Part shown: piece by piece, positions 36,006 to 45,520 of the stretch | Position numbering within the stretch: the first letter of the stretch is position 1 | Layout: the number at the start of each line of letters is the position of its first letter | Assembly (NCBI RefSeq): GCF_015704865.1 | Contig: NZ_JADQTO010000005.1 | Location: 480,691-544,690, forward strand | From: Actinoplanes aureus | GTDB taxonomy: Bacteria; Actinomycetota; Actinomycetes; Mycobacteriales; Micromonosporaceae | Direction: 5' to 3' | DNA: 64,000 nucleotides | Made by a program: the position numbers and the translations under genes | The notes under the pieces: model-generated | Seen by the model: the letters and a program-made list of their open reading frames with translations, nothing else | The model's database searches: none | What the model was told of the DNA's origin: nothing

Positions 36006-39000
36006 CTACTGTCTCGTGCGGCTCCGCGCCCTGGCGGGACGCACCTCGCCGCTCCACGGCGGATCGGGGACGATCAGGCTCATCGCGGCCCCGACCAGTG
36101 CGGCCGGCGTCGGCCCCGGCGGCAGATGAACATGGAACGGCGTGCGTGACCGGCGGACGGGCGGGTCGCCGGCGTGGGTCGTCAGCAGCCGGGTCCGGGC
36201 GTCGACCGGCAGCTGCTGTTCCCGCGCCGCGTGATGCTCGGTCAGGACCACGACGAGCTCCATCCCGCAGGCGGCCGCGGTCGATATCGCCGCCGCCAGG
36301 TCCGGCCGGTGCAGACCTCGCCCCAGCCACATCGCGAGCAGACTCGTCCGGTCGGTGAGGGGCTGCGCCTGCCCCGGCATGTCGGTGCGAACCAGGCACG
36401 CGTGCTGAACCGTCGACGCCAGCAGGTGCCCCACCGAACGCAGCACCGTCTCGATCGGGCCGAACGTCGCCGGTGACGTGTCCAGGACGATGGCGATCGA
36501 CGGCGGCTCGGTGTCCGACGACGTCACGTGCATCCGGTACAGCAGGTTGTCCTGCGCCAGCTGCATCCGGAACAGGTCGGCTGGCAGGGCCAGCTGGAAG
36601 TGCAGCAGCTTCGAGACCGGGCCGTGGCGGCTCGTGCCCGCCAGTTCGCCGAGCGTGCGTGTGGTCAGCGACCGGGTGCCCGACTCGGATACCAGCTCCC
36701 CGATGTCCCGGGCGAGGAGCATGCGGGTGTCGAGGTTCAGGTCGGGAAGCGACCCGCCGTGCTGTTCCATCCGCAGCGGGAGTCCCGGGTCGGCGGCGAC
36801 CGCCTCCGGGCCGAGAATGCTGAGCAGCGTCATGAGGCCGGAATCGATCCGGTCCGCTCCGGCGCGAACCAGGGCCAGCGGTGCCGGCGGTGCCGCCGGC
36901 GGCACGGGATCGCCGGAAAGTGCCCTGCTCAACGCGGCCCGCAGCTCGGTCCGTGTGCTGTCGGGCGCGCTGAACGCGGGATCCGGAGGGAGGTCGCGCA
37001 GTAGCAGGGCGGCCAAGCCTGCTCGGGCCTCAGGCGGCCAGCCCAGCGAACGAAGCCGGAGAACGCCGGGATGATCGGCGAGGCCCGCCAGCTCGGAGGT
37101 GCCGGTGCCGCCGCCGATGAGCTGCGTCGCCTCGTGGAGGAGGCTCAGCGGCGGCTGCAGACCGGTGTCGACCAGACTGACGAGGGCATCGGCGCTCGCC
37201 GGAATGTCCTGCCCGGGCGACCAGGCCGTCCCGGTGTCGACGCCGCCGTCCACTCGCAGAGGCTGCTTGATCAGATGCGTTCCGCCGTTGGCCGGAACGA
37301 CGACCAGGAGGCGGTCACCGTCCACCACCTTCGCGAACATCTTGTCGGGCTGGGACTGGCCGGGCGGTGGCAATTCGATCGACGCCACGATCTTGCCGGT
37401 CGGGGCGTGCACCACCTCGAGCACGCCCCCATCGCCGGAGCCACTGGCGAGGATGAAGAGCTCGCCATTTTCCGCCTGGCTGATGTCGCGCGATCCGAAG
37501 CCGGCCGTCTCGACCCGGCGCAACCGATCTCCTGATCCGCCGTCCCAGATGTCCACTCCGTGGCTCTGCGCGGTGCCGATCAGTATCTGGTCGTCCGGCA
37601 TCACGGTGATCGCCACTGAGCTGACACTTTCGTACACGCCGGTAGAAAATCTGGCCAGAGACGTCCTGGTCGTCACGTCGATGACACTGACCTCACCGGT
37701 GCTGTCGCCGACGGCGAGGACGGCCTCGCCCGACGGTCGCCTGCCCAATGCCAGCGTCATCGGTTCGGGATGGGAAATCCGAGCCAACAGGCGCCCGGTG
37801 TCCGCGTCCCACAATCCCACACCGAAATAGGTGCCGGCCGCGGCGACCAAGGGGACTCCCTCGGGTGTTTCGATGAAATCGACCGCGTAGAAGTCTCCCC
37901 AGTTGTCGGAATCGGTCTCCAGGTCGGTGGCCGGGATGCCGTCGAGGTCGTAGAGCCGCACCTGCTGGTAGCCGCCGACGGCGATCCGGACCTCACCGTC
38001 ACGGGTACGTACGAACTCAAGGCTCCATGCTCGCCCGAGCCCATGTTCGAAGGCGGCGATCCGGTCCCCGGTGATGCCGTTCCAAACCTCGACCGGACCC
38101 TCGACGGCGGAGGCGGCAACCAGCAGGCTGCCGTCCGCCAGGTGCATCCCGGCCACGGCGTGCAGAGTGTCTTCCGCGTTTCTGCCGCCGAGGGTCGTGC
38201 GTTCGGCGGGTCCGGCGGCGTCGAGTGTGCCGACCGGGGGGCGCCGTTCCGGCGACATCCGGATCCGGATGAGTTCGGCTCCGTTGTTTCCGGCTTTCTG
38301 TCCCGCCAGGAGAAGGGAGTCACCCGCCATCGCGATTCCTATGTCGAGTGGCGGCTCGCCGCTACCCGGGCTTTCCGCCAGGATCGTGTCGGCGGTGACA
38401 TCCCAGAGGAAATACCGTCCTGACTTGGAGGCGATCAGGAGAACGGCTCGGCCGGCGAGGACGTCGACGAAACTCAGGCTGGAGATACTCGATCCGGGCT
38501 CGAAAACGCGCTCGCTGATCAGCTCGTTCCGGTCGAGATCCCGCAACGTCACGGCGCCGTCCCCATCGCCCAGCGCCAGACAGGAGCGGCCGTCCGGCAG
38601 GAGCGCCCAGGCCTGTGCCACGTCGTCGCGCGGGAAATTGAAAGTCCTCGGCGTTGTGTTGTCGTCCGGCTCCCACATTTCAACTGTTCCCCCTGCGCCG
38701 CTGGAGAGGACGAGGAGTGGGTCAGCGTCCGGGCGGGAAATCCAGAATCCTCGCTCGGTGGTCGATGCCGCTGAGTACACCACGGAGATCTGGCGGCCGG
38801 ACGGAATCTCGATGATGGGCACTTCGGAGTCACCGATCAGGGCGACAACAGATCTTCCATCGGCCAGAACAGAGTCCGGCAGGCCGAGGAGGTCGATCTC
38901 ATGGGGAACAGAGCACAGCTGTTCTCCCGACAGTGCGTCGATCACTGTGAACGGCGAATAATCCGAAGCGATCAGGGCGACCGGTCGTTCGTCAAGATGG

Positions 39001-40328
39001 GTCAACGAGATCAAGCAGAACGGCAGCCCCATGTCTCCTGACGGGTTGATGTCTGATTGAGCCAGGAGCAGGCGATGATCGAGATCCCAGATCTCGTAAC
39101 GACCACTCTTGCCGCTGATACCCAATAGGGTCGGATGGTGAGGTGAGGTCAGGAGTGAGGTGCTCCAGACGTCCGTGACATCGCTCTCGAAGGGCAGATC
39201 CTCGCGCTCCGCCGTGAAGAGAACGTCATCTCCGACCGGCACTTTCGGTACTTCCGGTTCTTCGCTCTCCTCGCTCCAGATGTCCCAGAGGTGGAGTGCC
39301 TCGCCATAGCGGTCGGTGACCACCATGAGCCGGCCGTCGACCTCGGCGAACACCATCTCGTAGAGGCCGTAGTTGACATCGATCTCGGCGAGACATCGGC
39401 CGGTCCCGAGGCTCCACAGGTTGTAACCGTTTCCGGTGGCGACCGCGATCAGCGTATCGCCGGCTCGGTTGACGATCGCCGCTCCGCCGAAGGAGATCGA
39501 CGTCGAGCCCTCGAGCTCGGTGACCTGGGTGAAGTCGATCAGGTCCCACGCCTTCACCGCCGACGTAGCGATGCCGACGGTGACCAGGATCGGTCTGCCA
39601 CTGGGACTTCGGACGGCCGCCATCTCGATGATGCGTTCCTGATCGGACTGGAACGAGTGCACGAGCTCGCCGGTACGGACGTCGCGGATGGAGATCCCGC
39701 CTCTCTGGTCGGCCACGATCAACCACAGACCGTTGGCCGTATCGGCGAAGATCGTCTTTCCCAGGGGCCTGTGCGTACGCCCGTCTTCGAGGAAACTCGT
39801 CCCGTCGGCCGTGATCACCCGCATGCCGCGACTGGTGTCTCCCAATGCGATCCAGAGCAGGTCGTCCCGGCGATACGCGGACAGTGAGAACGGCTCGTCG
39901 TCGGTGGTCGCGATCGTCTCGCGCGGTACCCCCGAGGCGGGATCACGGATCTGGACCACCCCGTCCGTCGATCCCGTGATCAATACGGGATCGTCGCCGG
40001 GCATCGAGGCGAACACCGCTTCGGTGACCGAATCGTTCCGATCGCACAGGACCTCACCGGTACCGGCGTCCCAGATCCGGAGATTCCCCCGGTAGTCCAG
40101 GCCGGCGAGCAGAGTCCGGCCGTCCGGCATGGACGTGGACAGGAGGGCGGAGAGATTGAGTTCCGCGTCGATGGTCCGGATGATCCGCGGCTCCGGGTCA
40201 CGGTCGGGCAGGCGGGATGCCGGCGCCCGTCGCGGTTGGCCGCCGGCCGCGGAACCCGCCCGGCCGACCGTCCGCGCGTGCGCCTCCGCCCACGCCCGTA
40301 CCCCGTCGGCGGATCCCGGCGCCGTCAC
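36006..40328 (-). CDS. giant WD40-type beta-propeller protein with C-terminal vWA-like domain (operon gene 16)
   Basis: 1440 residues, GTG start overlapping the previous stop (GTGA). About residues 50-1030 are WD40-like repeats (LLAGLDYRGNLRIWDAGTGE, VLITGSTDGVVQIRDPASG, LLVAASAVEGPVEVW), enough for two to three propellers. A helical segment follows (about 1080-1260). The C-terminal 160 residues look like a von Willebrand A fold: SIAIVLDTSPATFG keeps the first MIDAS Asp (about 1283) but has Ala where the second Ser of DxSxS belongs, and MELVVVLTEHH is a later core strand. MoxR-vWA-beta-propeller ternary systems combine exactly these parts with a MoxR ATPase, which this operon also encodes. 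Likely a cytoplasmic target-recognition scaffold. No signal peptide. Confidence 0.8.
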   Translation of the reverse strand: MTAPGSADGVRAWAEAHARTVGRAGSAAGGQPRRAPASRLPDRDPEPRIIRTIDAELNLSALLSTSMPDGRTLLAGLDYRGNLRIWDAGTGEVLCDRNDSVTEAVFASMPGDDPVLITGSTDGVVQIRDPASGVPRETIATTDDEPFSLSAYRRDDLLWIALGDTSRGMRVITADGTSFLEDGRTHRPLGKTIFADTANGLWLIVADQRGGISIRDVRTGELVHSFQSDQERIIEMAAVRSPSGRPILVTVGIATSAVKAWDLIDFTQVTELEGSTSISFGGAAIVNRAGDTLIAVATGNGYNLWSLGTGRCLAEIDVNYGLYEMVFAEVDGRLMVVTDRYGEALHLWDIWSEESEEPEVPKVPVGDDVLFTAEREDLPFESDVTDVWSTSLLTSPHHPTLLGISGKSGRYEIWDLDHRLLLAQSDINPSGDMGLPFCLISLTHLDERPVALIASDYSPFTVIDALSGEQLCSVPHEIDLLGLPDSVLADGRSVVALIGDSEVPIIEIPSGRQISVVYSAASTTERGFWISRPDADPLLVLSSGAGGTVEMWEPDDNTTPRTFNFPRDDVAQAWALLPDGRSCLALGDGDGAVTLRDLDRNELISERVFEPGSSISSLSFVDVLAGRAVLLIASKSGRYFLWDVTADTILAESPGSGEPPLDIGIAMAGDSLLLAGQKAGNNGAELIRIRMSPERRPPVGTLDAAGPAERTTLGGRNAEDTLHAVAGMHLADGSLLVAASAVEGPVEVWNGITGDRIAAFEHGLGRAWSLEFVRTRDGEVRIAVGGYQQVRLYDLDGIPATDLETDSDNWGDFYAVDFIETPEGVPLVAAAGTYFGVGLWDADTGRLLARISHPEPMTLALGRRPSGEAVLAVGDSTGEVSVIDVTTRTSLARFSTGVYESVSSVAITVMPDDQILIGTAQSHGVDIWDGGSGDRLRRVETAGFGSRDISQAENGELFILASGSGDGGVLEVVHAPTGKIVASIELPPPGQSQPDKMFAKVVDGDRLLVVVPANGGTHLIKQPLRVDGGVDTGTAWSPGQDIPASADALVSLVDTGLQPPLSLLHEATQLIGGGTGTSELAGLADHPGVLRLRSLGWPPEARAGLAALLLRDLPPDPAFSAPDSTRTELRAALSRALSGDPVPPAAPPAPLALVRAGADRIDSGLMTLLSILGPEAVAADPGLPLRMEQHGGSLPDLNLDTRMLLARDIGELVSESGTRSLTTRTLGELAGTSRHGPVSKLLHFQLALPADLFRMQLAQDNLLYRMHVTSSDTEPPSIAIVLDTSPATFGPIETVLRSVGHLLASTVQHACLVRTDMPGQAQPLTDRTSLLAMWLGRGLHRPDLAAAISTAAACGMELVVVLTEHHAAREQQLPVDARTRLLTTHAGDPPVRRSRTPFHVHLPPGPTPAALVGAAMSLIVPDPPWSGEVRPARARSRTRQ

Positions 40329-41029
40329 AGCTCGGCGCTCAACAGGACCGGCGTCGCCGACCGCGACCGATATCTGAACAACTGCCGCTCACGCACCGTG
40401 GCCCGCACCGAGACGACCGCCTGCACGGAGTGGCCGACCGGCGCCCGTACGATCGCCACCAGCGGCTCCGGCAGCCCGCTCAGCGGGCGCTGCTTCGTCC
40501 GCCGGAATTCCCAGGCCGCGTCCGGCCGCAACAGGCGGACGGCCTCCAGATAGACGGCGCCCTCGGTCGTCCTGCGTTCGCGGCCGATGTTCCCGACGTT
40601 CGCCGTGACGTCGGCCAGCCCGAGTTCCGGCCCCAGCTGCCATCGCCGGACCACCTCGACGTCGTCGCTCAGCAGGCGCGGTGCCATCGACCAGGTGATC
40701 GGCGGATCGGCGTGTTCCTGCCGGGACGCCAGGTCCAGCTGCACGGCCGCCGCCTCGAACGGCGGATCGCCGTCGCGGGTCTGGAAGGTCACCTCCAGGT
40801 GCATCCGCCAGAACCGGTACCGCTGCTCCTGTGCCTTCAGCCAGCGAACCAGGCCGGCGTCGTCAGCGTCAGCGGCCGTGATCGGCAGCGACACCGGACC
40901 GCCGAGAAACACCCGGCCGGAGAGATCCGGCGAGTCGGAAACCTCCTCGTCCTTCCCCCGGACGGTGGTGGCCTCGAGGTCGAGGTCCAGCGGCTGTGCC
41001 TCCAGAGCGGGCGCGGTGAGTGGGGTCAT
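40325..41029 (-). CDS. uncharacterised accessory protein of the ternary/ubiquitin-like operon (operon gene 15)
   Basis: 234 residues, ATG overlapping the upstream stop (ATGA). Predicted to be mostly beta with scattered helices (FWRMHLEVTFQTRDG, QAVVSVRATVRERQLF). No signal peptide, TM segment or known catalytic motif. Position between the propeller gene and a probable bpX protein suggests it is one of the small accessory subunits that accompany MoxR-vWA-propeller systems. I cannot name the family. Confidence 0.7.
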   Translation of the reverse strand: MTPLTAPALEAQPLDLDLEATTVRGKDEEVSDSPDLSGRVFLGGPVSLPITAADADDAGLVRWLKAQEQRYRFWRMHLEVTFQTRDGDPPFEAAAVQLDLASRQEHADPPITWSMAPRLLSDDVEVVRRWQLGPELGLADVTANVGNIGRERRTTEGAVYLEAVRLLRPDAAWEFRRTKQRPLSGLPEPLVAIVRAPVGHSVQAVVSVRATVRERQLFRYRSRSATPVLLSAEL

Positions 41030-42723
41030 GGGGGTCCCTCCGGGAGTCGGGGATCGGGCGGCCCACCGGGGCGTTCGGCGTCACGCTCCAACGCGAGCCG
41101 TTCGAGGAGCCTCGCGGCCTGCAGCGGCTGGTGGTGTGCCCGGTGCAGGGCCGCGGCCTGGGCCAGGTCGCCATTGCGTTCCGCTTGCCAGGCCTGCTCA
41201 CGCCAGTCGTCGGGCGACGTGGCCGGGCGCGACGGGAACGGCTGCGGCAGGGGTACGAGCGGTGCCTCCGGCCGCGGGATGTCCTGCTCACGGGTCAGTT
41301 CGGTAAGGGCCTCGGCGGTCGCGGGCGGCAGTTGCAGGTCGATGCGCGGCCGTTCCGGGGCCCACAGTTCCCAGACCGGTCGCCGTCCGGCGATCGGGAA
41401 GTGCAGGGCCGCGCCGTCGAGGATCACCACGATGTGCCGGTCGTCCGGGAGGAACAGGCGACGGCGGGCGGCCGGCGGCAGTTCGGGGCTGAGCGCCGAC
41501 CCGATCGGGAGGAACAGCGGCCCGGGGCCGAGGCAGGTGAGCGGTGTGCCGATGCCGACGTCGACCAGCAGGCCACCGGCGGCGACGAGCAGGTGGCGAT
41601 CGCGGCCACGAATGATCAGCGCGGCTTCGGCGAGCGGGTGACCTTCCAGCATCAGCGGCACCAGCACGAGGTCGGTGTCGTCGAGGAGAACCGCGTCGAC
41701 CCGCTGGCCGGGGCTCCGGCGGGGTATTACCCGCAGTGGTGCGTTCGTGGTCGTACCGTGGTCGCCGAGTGGCTCCTGGTGCTGGCGCTCGAAGCCGGTG
41801 GCCACCCGGATCAGGGAGGCGGCCGGCTGATGCCCGCCCAGCGGTTCGACACGCCAGGCGCCGAACGCCTCGTCGGCCAGCGCCCACCCACCGGCCGGCA
41901 GCAGCGCGGAGAGCTGGTAGTCCGCGATCGGCAGGCCGGCGCCGTGCTGGACGAGCAGGCCGCCCTGTTCGCCGGCGCGCCGGAACGCGGTGGTCAGCGG
42001 GAGGCGGTCGGCGACCGCGAACAGCCCGGCCGGGATGGTACGGGCGCCGCCGGCGCGCACGGTCACCTCCAGCATCACCGTCTCACCCTCGTCGTGGGCG
42101 CCGAGCGGGCTCAGCCGGACCGGTCGCTGCCAGACGTCCAGGTCGAGCTCGAGGGCCCGGTGCACCATCTCCTCCGTGGTCACGCCGGGAGTGAGCACGG
42201 CGGCGTCGTGCAGCGGCGCCTTCCGGACGGGCGCCAGCGGGGCGTGCCGGACCAGTTCGGTGATGTCGCTGGGTTCGAGGACGCTCACCGCGATGCCGTC
42301 GCTGCCGGACACCGGGCCGCCGAACGGGCGGTGGAGGAACAGCAGGTCGTCGTGCCGGGCATAGATGCGGCCACCGGCGCCGTACGCGGCCGTCCGGACC
42401 AGGTCGAGGTCGGCCTCGGTGTGCAGCCACCACGTGCTGCCGCGCTGGTAGATCCGGTCTTCCGAGCCGCCGAGCAGGGAGAGGCAGCGCAGCGCCCGGC
42501 TCGCGTCGGGCAGGCAAACGAAGACTTCGTCCGATGCCGGGACCGGCGCCGGAGGTGACGGCTGAAGAAGCGGTGGGGGAGTGACCGCCGGTAGCGGCGG
42601 TGGTGGGTCGGGTGGGAGGCGTTCGATCGGGCCACCCGCGCGGTGGGTGCGCGGCGGCGGCACGCTCGGCGGGGCCGGCGGCGACGTGGGTTCGGCGGAG
42701 GGGCGCCGGCGGAACCAGTTCAC
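41026..42723 (-). CDS. bpX-type accessory protein of MoxR-vWA-beta-propeller systems (operon gene 14)
   Basis: 565 residues, GTG start (GTGA overlap). A Pro-rich N-terminus (about 10-65) is followed by a short alpha/beta unit (VFVCLPDASRALRCL, about 68-130) and a long beta-rich region. A helical C-terminus (DWREQAWQAERNGDLAQAAALHRAHHQPLQAARLLERLALE, within about 515-555) resembles a TPR pair. MoxR-vWA-propeller ternary systems carry a family of accessory bpX domains with this layout. I infer membership from context and gross architecture; which bpX class it is needs a profile search. Confidence 0.6.
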   Translation of the reverse strand: MNWFRRRPSAEPTSPPAPPSVPPPRTHRAGGPIERLPPDPPPPLPAVTPPPLLQPSPPAPVPASDEVFVCLPDASRALRCLSLLGGSEDRIYQRGSTWWLHTEADLDLVRTAAYGAGGRIYARHDDLLFLHRPFGGPVSGSDGIAVSVLEPSDITELVRHAPLAPVRKAPLHDAAVLTPGVTTEEMVHRALELDLDVWQRPVRLSPLGAHDEGETVMLEVTVRAGGARTIPAGLFAVADRLPLTTAFRRAGEQGGLLVQHGAGLPIADYQLSALLPAGGWALADEAFGAWRVEPLGGHQPAASLIRVATGFERQHQEPLGDHGTTTNAPLRVIPRRSPGQRVDAVLLDDTDLVLVPLMLEGHPLAEAALIIRGRDRHLLVAAGGLLVDVGIGTPLTCLGPGPLFLPIGSALSPELPPAARRRLFLPDDRHIVVILDGAALHFPIAGRRPVWELWAPERPRIDLQLPPATAEALTELTREQDIPRPEAPLVPLPQPFPSRPATSPDDWREQAWQAERNGDLAQAAALHRAHHQPLQAARLLERLALERDAERPGGPPDPRLPEGPP

Positions 42724-43325
42724 CCTGCCGCCCTCGGGATCACGATCGTCTGCCCGTATCGGTCCAGGGCCCATCGGCGCCACCGCTCGGCGGCGGCCGG
42801 GTCACCACCGCGAACCGCGGCCGCGAACGTCAGGGCGACCTGGTCGAATCGTTTCGCGGCCTCGGCGACGGCGATCGCCCAGTCCTGGAGCGCCGCCACG
42901 CGGACGACCAAGGCGGCCATCGCGACCAGGTGGTTCTGAACGTCGGTGAGGACCGGCAGGACGATGTCGGCCGGCGCGTCCTCGGCGAGGGCGCAGCGAG
43001 TCTCCACGAGGCGCCGCCGCAGGTCGATGGTGGACCCGTCCTCGGTCCAGTCTCTCCGGGTGTCAGGGAGCCGCAGCGACATCCGGGCGGCGTCGAGGTC
43101 ACCCAGCTCGTGCACATAGGTCCAGGCCGCGAACGTGTGCCGGCCCGCCTCGTTCTCCATCCGGGCCGCGGCCCGCAGGTTGCCGTCGGCCCGGTAGGCG
43201 CGGGCGGCCAGCGAGAAGTTGCCGGCGTTGGCGTAGCAGCGACCGGCGTTCCCGTACTGGCCGGCCTGCTCGTAGCACTGGGCGGCCTGGGACCAGGCCG
43301 AATTCGGGGGGTACGGCCTAGTCAC
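42720..43325 (-). CDS. TPR-like helical repeat protein (operon gene 13)
   Basis: 201 residues, GTG at 43325, overlapping the stop of the previous gene by 8 nt. The first 100 residues show helix-turn-helix repeats of TPR/SNAP type (AAQCYEQAGQYGNAGRCY, ANAGNFSLAARAYRADGN), each about 16-20 residues per helix. The rest is also helical. Such solenoids hold protein complexes together. In this operon it is a likely scaffold between the ATPases and the propeller protein. Confidence 0.75.
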   Translation of the reverse strand: MTRPYPPNSAWSQAAQCYEQAGQYGNAGRCYANAGNFSLAARAYRADGNLRAAARMENEAGRHTFAAWTYVHELGDLDAARMSLRLPDTRRDWTEDGSTIDLRRRLVETRCALAEDAPADIVLPVLTDVQNHLVAMAALVVRVAALQDWAIAVAEAAKRFDQVALTFAAAVRGGDPAAAERWRRWALDRYGQTIVIPRAAG

Positions 43326-43572
43326 GCATCGGCTCCGATCGGCGCTGTTCGTCGTCGGGCGGCAGGGTGAGCGGGGGAACGGCGGCCGGCGCCGCGCCGC
43401 CCACCTCGTGGATCGACGCGTACGGGTCGACCACCCGGGCCACCTCGCGGGTGGCCGCGTCGTGCCGGGCGTCGTGGTCGGCGGCCCGGGGACCACCCTC
43501 CACGTCGTCGACGGTGAAGACCTCCACCTCGCCGGTGTCGGCGCGATAACGGAATCGGACGCGTAGCCGCAT
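43318..43572 (-). CDS. 84-aa accessory protein, FtsH/MoxR ternary-system type (operon gene 12)
   Basis: A beta hairpin at the N-terminus (MRLRVRFRYRADTGEVEVFTVDDV) is followed by a low-complexity acidic tail. It is 11 bp downstream of the previous gene's region and overlaps gene 13. Small proteins of this form accompany FtsH-type ATPases in ternary conflict systems. Family assignment is from memory of that pattern and is tentative. Confidence 0.6.
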   Translation of the reverse strand: MRLRVRFRYRADTGEVEVFTVDDVEGGPRAADHDARHDAATREVARVVDPYASIHEVGGAAPAAVPPLTLPPDDEQRRSEPMRD

Positions 43573-43583
43573 CGGGGACCTCC

Positions 43584-44357
43584 TCAGGCCTGGATCTCGA
43601 ACTCGATCTCCAGCACGCCGTCCGACTCGACGACGTGGACGGAGTCGGCGCCGCGGACCCGGGCGTAGGCGAGGACCGCTTCCCGGTAGGCCTCGGCGAG
43701 CACGCGGTGGAACTCGTTGCGTCCCCGTACGCCGATCGCCGCCAGCGACTCGGCGGCGGCCTCGTTCAGCTGGGCCGAGCGTTCCCCGACCAGCCGGTCG
43801 AGTTCGGCGGTGGCGGCGGCCCGGGCGGACGCGTCCAGGTCGGCGAGATGTTCCGCCGCCGCCGCGGTCTGTGCCGCGGAGAGCGCCTCCTCGCGGGCGG
43901 CCGAGAGGTTGCGTTGCGCCTGGCGCTCCGCTTCGCGGCGGGCGTCGTCCTCGGTGATGCCGCCCCAGTTGTCGTCGTAGTGGATGCCCGAGCCGGACGC
44001 CTCGATGTCCCGGTCGACTTCGCCGCTGACGGTCCGGGACGCCTCGCCCGTGGCGCTGAGCTCCTCGGCCAGCACAGCGACGATCTCCAGCTCACAGGTG
44101 TCGGTGTGGTACGCGACGTACCCGCCCGCCATCTCGTAGCGGTAGACGTCGCCGTCCAGCACCCACCCGTCGGCCCGGTCCAGCGTCTGGGCCAGCGCGG
44201 CGAGTGTCGGTGCGCCGAGCGTGGTGTCCAGCGACTCGACGATCCGGGCCCGCCCGGTCGCCGCACCGCTGATCGTCGCCGCCCGCCGGACCTCGTGTTC
44301 CCATGCCTCCCGCAGGTGCTGCGTCGCGGTGACGTCGATGCGCCGGGGATTGCACAT
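43584..44357 (-). CDS. helical accessory protein starting MCNPRR, FtsH ternary-system type (operon gene 11)
   Basis: 257 residues from the ATG at 44357, which lies 2 nt after the MoxR stop codon. The opening MCNPRRIDVTATQ is distinctive. A beta sheet region (GDVYRYEMAGGYVAYHTDTCELEIVAVL, about 70-100) precedes a long charged helix/coiled-coil (about 135-205, EAERQAQRNLSAAREEALS). The C-terminus has a beta hairpin (VHVVESDGVLEIEFEI). I recall related proteins beside FtsH-like AAA genes in ternary systems; the biochemical role is unknown. Longer open frames upstream are antisense extensions into the MoxR gene. Confidence 0.65.
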   Translation of the reverse strand: MCNPRRIDVTATQHLREAWEHEVRRAATISGAATGRARIVESLDTTLGAPTLAALAQTLDRADGWVLDGDVYRYEMAGGYVAYHTDTCELEIVAVLAEELSATGEASRTVSGEVDRDIEASGSGIHYDDNWGGITEDDARREAERQAQRNLSAAREEALSAAQTAAAAEHLADLDASARAAATAELDRLVGERSAQLNEAAAESLAAIGVRGRNEFHRVLAEAYREAVLAYARVRGADSVHVVESDGVLEIEFEIQA

Positions 44358-44359
44358 GG

Positions 44360-45520
44360 CTAGCCGTCCCTTCTGAGCTGCTGGAGCTTCTCGATGACGT
44401 CGAGCTGCACACCCCGCAACAGGGCGAGCGAGTCGCCGGCGTCGAGCTGGCCGGTCCGGATCTCCCGGAGGAGCCGGGCGGTCCGCCGCTGCGCCTCGTT
44501 GAGCTCCTCCATCCCGGTGATGGCCGGAACCGCGCGGGCCAGCTCCTTGATGTCGGCGACCACCTCGGTGACGTGCCGGGCCGGCCGATCGGTGTACATC
44601 GGTACGTCGTGCGCCGCCACGACCTGACGGATGATCTTCTCGTCGTACTCGGTGCTCCAGAGGTGGACGAGCACCGAGAGGTCGTCCAGCTCGGCCCGGG
44701 GCCGGCCGTGGAGCAGGGCGTTCGCCGCGATCGCCTTCTGGGCCTTGACCGCCCGGCGGTCCGAGAAGGTGATCCGGTCCTCGCGCATCGACCGGAGGAT
44801 CGCGGCCAGGTGCGGGCGCACCCGGCTGAGGTCGACCGCGGCCACCGCCGCCTGCAGCTCGAGCAGGTCCTGGCGGGGGAACCGCCCTTCTCCGGCGGCC
44901 TGGGTCTGACCGGCGAGCAGCGTACGCTCGGCGTCCCATCCGCTGCCCAGCATCTCCTCGAGCGACTCGTCGGGCACGTAGTCGAGCCGGCAGCGGAACA
45001 GGAACCGGTCGGAGAAGGCCTGCAGCACCGGGTCGTCGACGAGTTCGTTGGCCGCGCCGAACAGCGAGATGAGGTTGGCCTGCTCACGGTGCGAGCCGTT
45101 GACGAACGTCCGCTCGTGCACCAGCGTCAGCAGCGTGTTCAGGATCGCGCTGCTGCCGTTGAAGATCTCGTCGAGGAAAGCGATGTCGACTTTGGGCAGC
45201 ATGCCGTCGGTCTTGATGCGGTAGACGTTCTCCTGCTGGAAGGCCTCCACGTCGATCGCGCCGAACAGCTCGGCGGGCTCGGTGAAGCGGGTCAGCAGGT
45301 AACCGAAGTAGGACGTGTCGAGCAGTTTGCTGAAGCGCTCGATGAGGGAGGTCTTCGCGGTGCCGGGCGGGCCGATCAGGAGCACGTGCTCCCGGCACAG
45401 CACGGCCAGCGCGATCACGTCCACCGCGACGTCGCGGTCGACGTACTCGCTCTTGAAGTCCTCCATCGCCTGGGCGAACACACGTCCCTTGCGGAGGGCG
45501 TCCGGGCTGGGTGCAGTCAT
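44360..45520 (-). CDS. MoxR-family AAA+ ATPase (operon gene 10)
   Basis: 386 residues, ATG overlapping the upstream stop (ATGA). Walker A LIGPPGTAKT (about 48-57), Walker B VDIAFLDEIF (Asp117-Glu118), sensor 1 in FGAANELVDD, and the MoxR/RavA-type FTEPAELFGAID insert. A helical lid and C-terminal helix bundle complete the fold. MoxR ATPases work with vWA proteins as remodelling chaperones. The vWA-like partner is at the end of this operon. Confidence 0.92.
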   Translation of the reverse strand: MTAPSPDALRKGRVFAQAMEDFKSEYVDRDVAVDVIALAVLCREHVLLIGPPGTAKTSLIERFSKLLDTSYFGYLLTRFTEPAELFGAIDVEAFQQENVYRIKTDGMLPKVDIAFLDEIFNGSSAILNTLLTLVHERTFVNGSHREQANLISLFGAANELVDDPVLQAFSDRFLFRCRLDYVPDESLEEMLGSGWDAERTLLAGQTQAAGEGRFPRQDLLELQAAVAAVDLSRVRPHLAAILRSMREDRITFSDRRAVKAQKAIAANALLHGRPRAELDDLSVLVHLWSTEYDEKIIRQVVAAHDVPMYTDRPARHVTEVVADIKELARAVPAITGMEELNEAQRRTARLLREIRTGQLDAGDSLALLRGVQLDVIEKLQQLRRDG

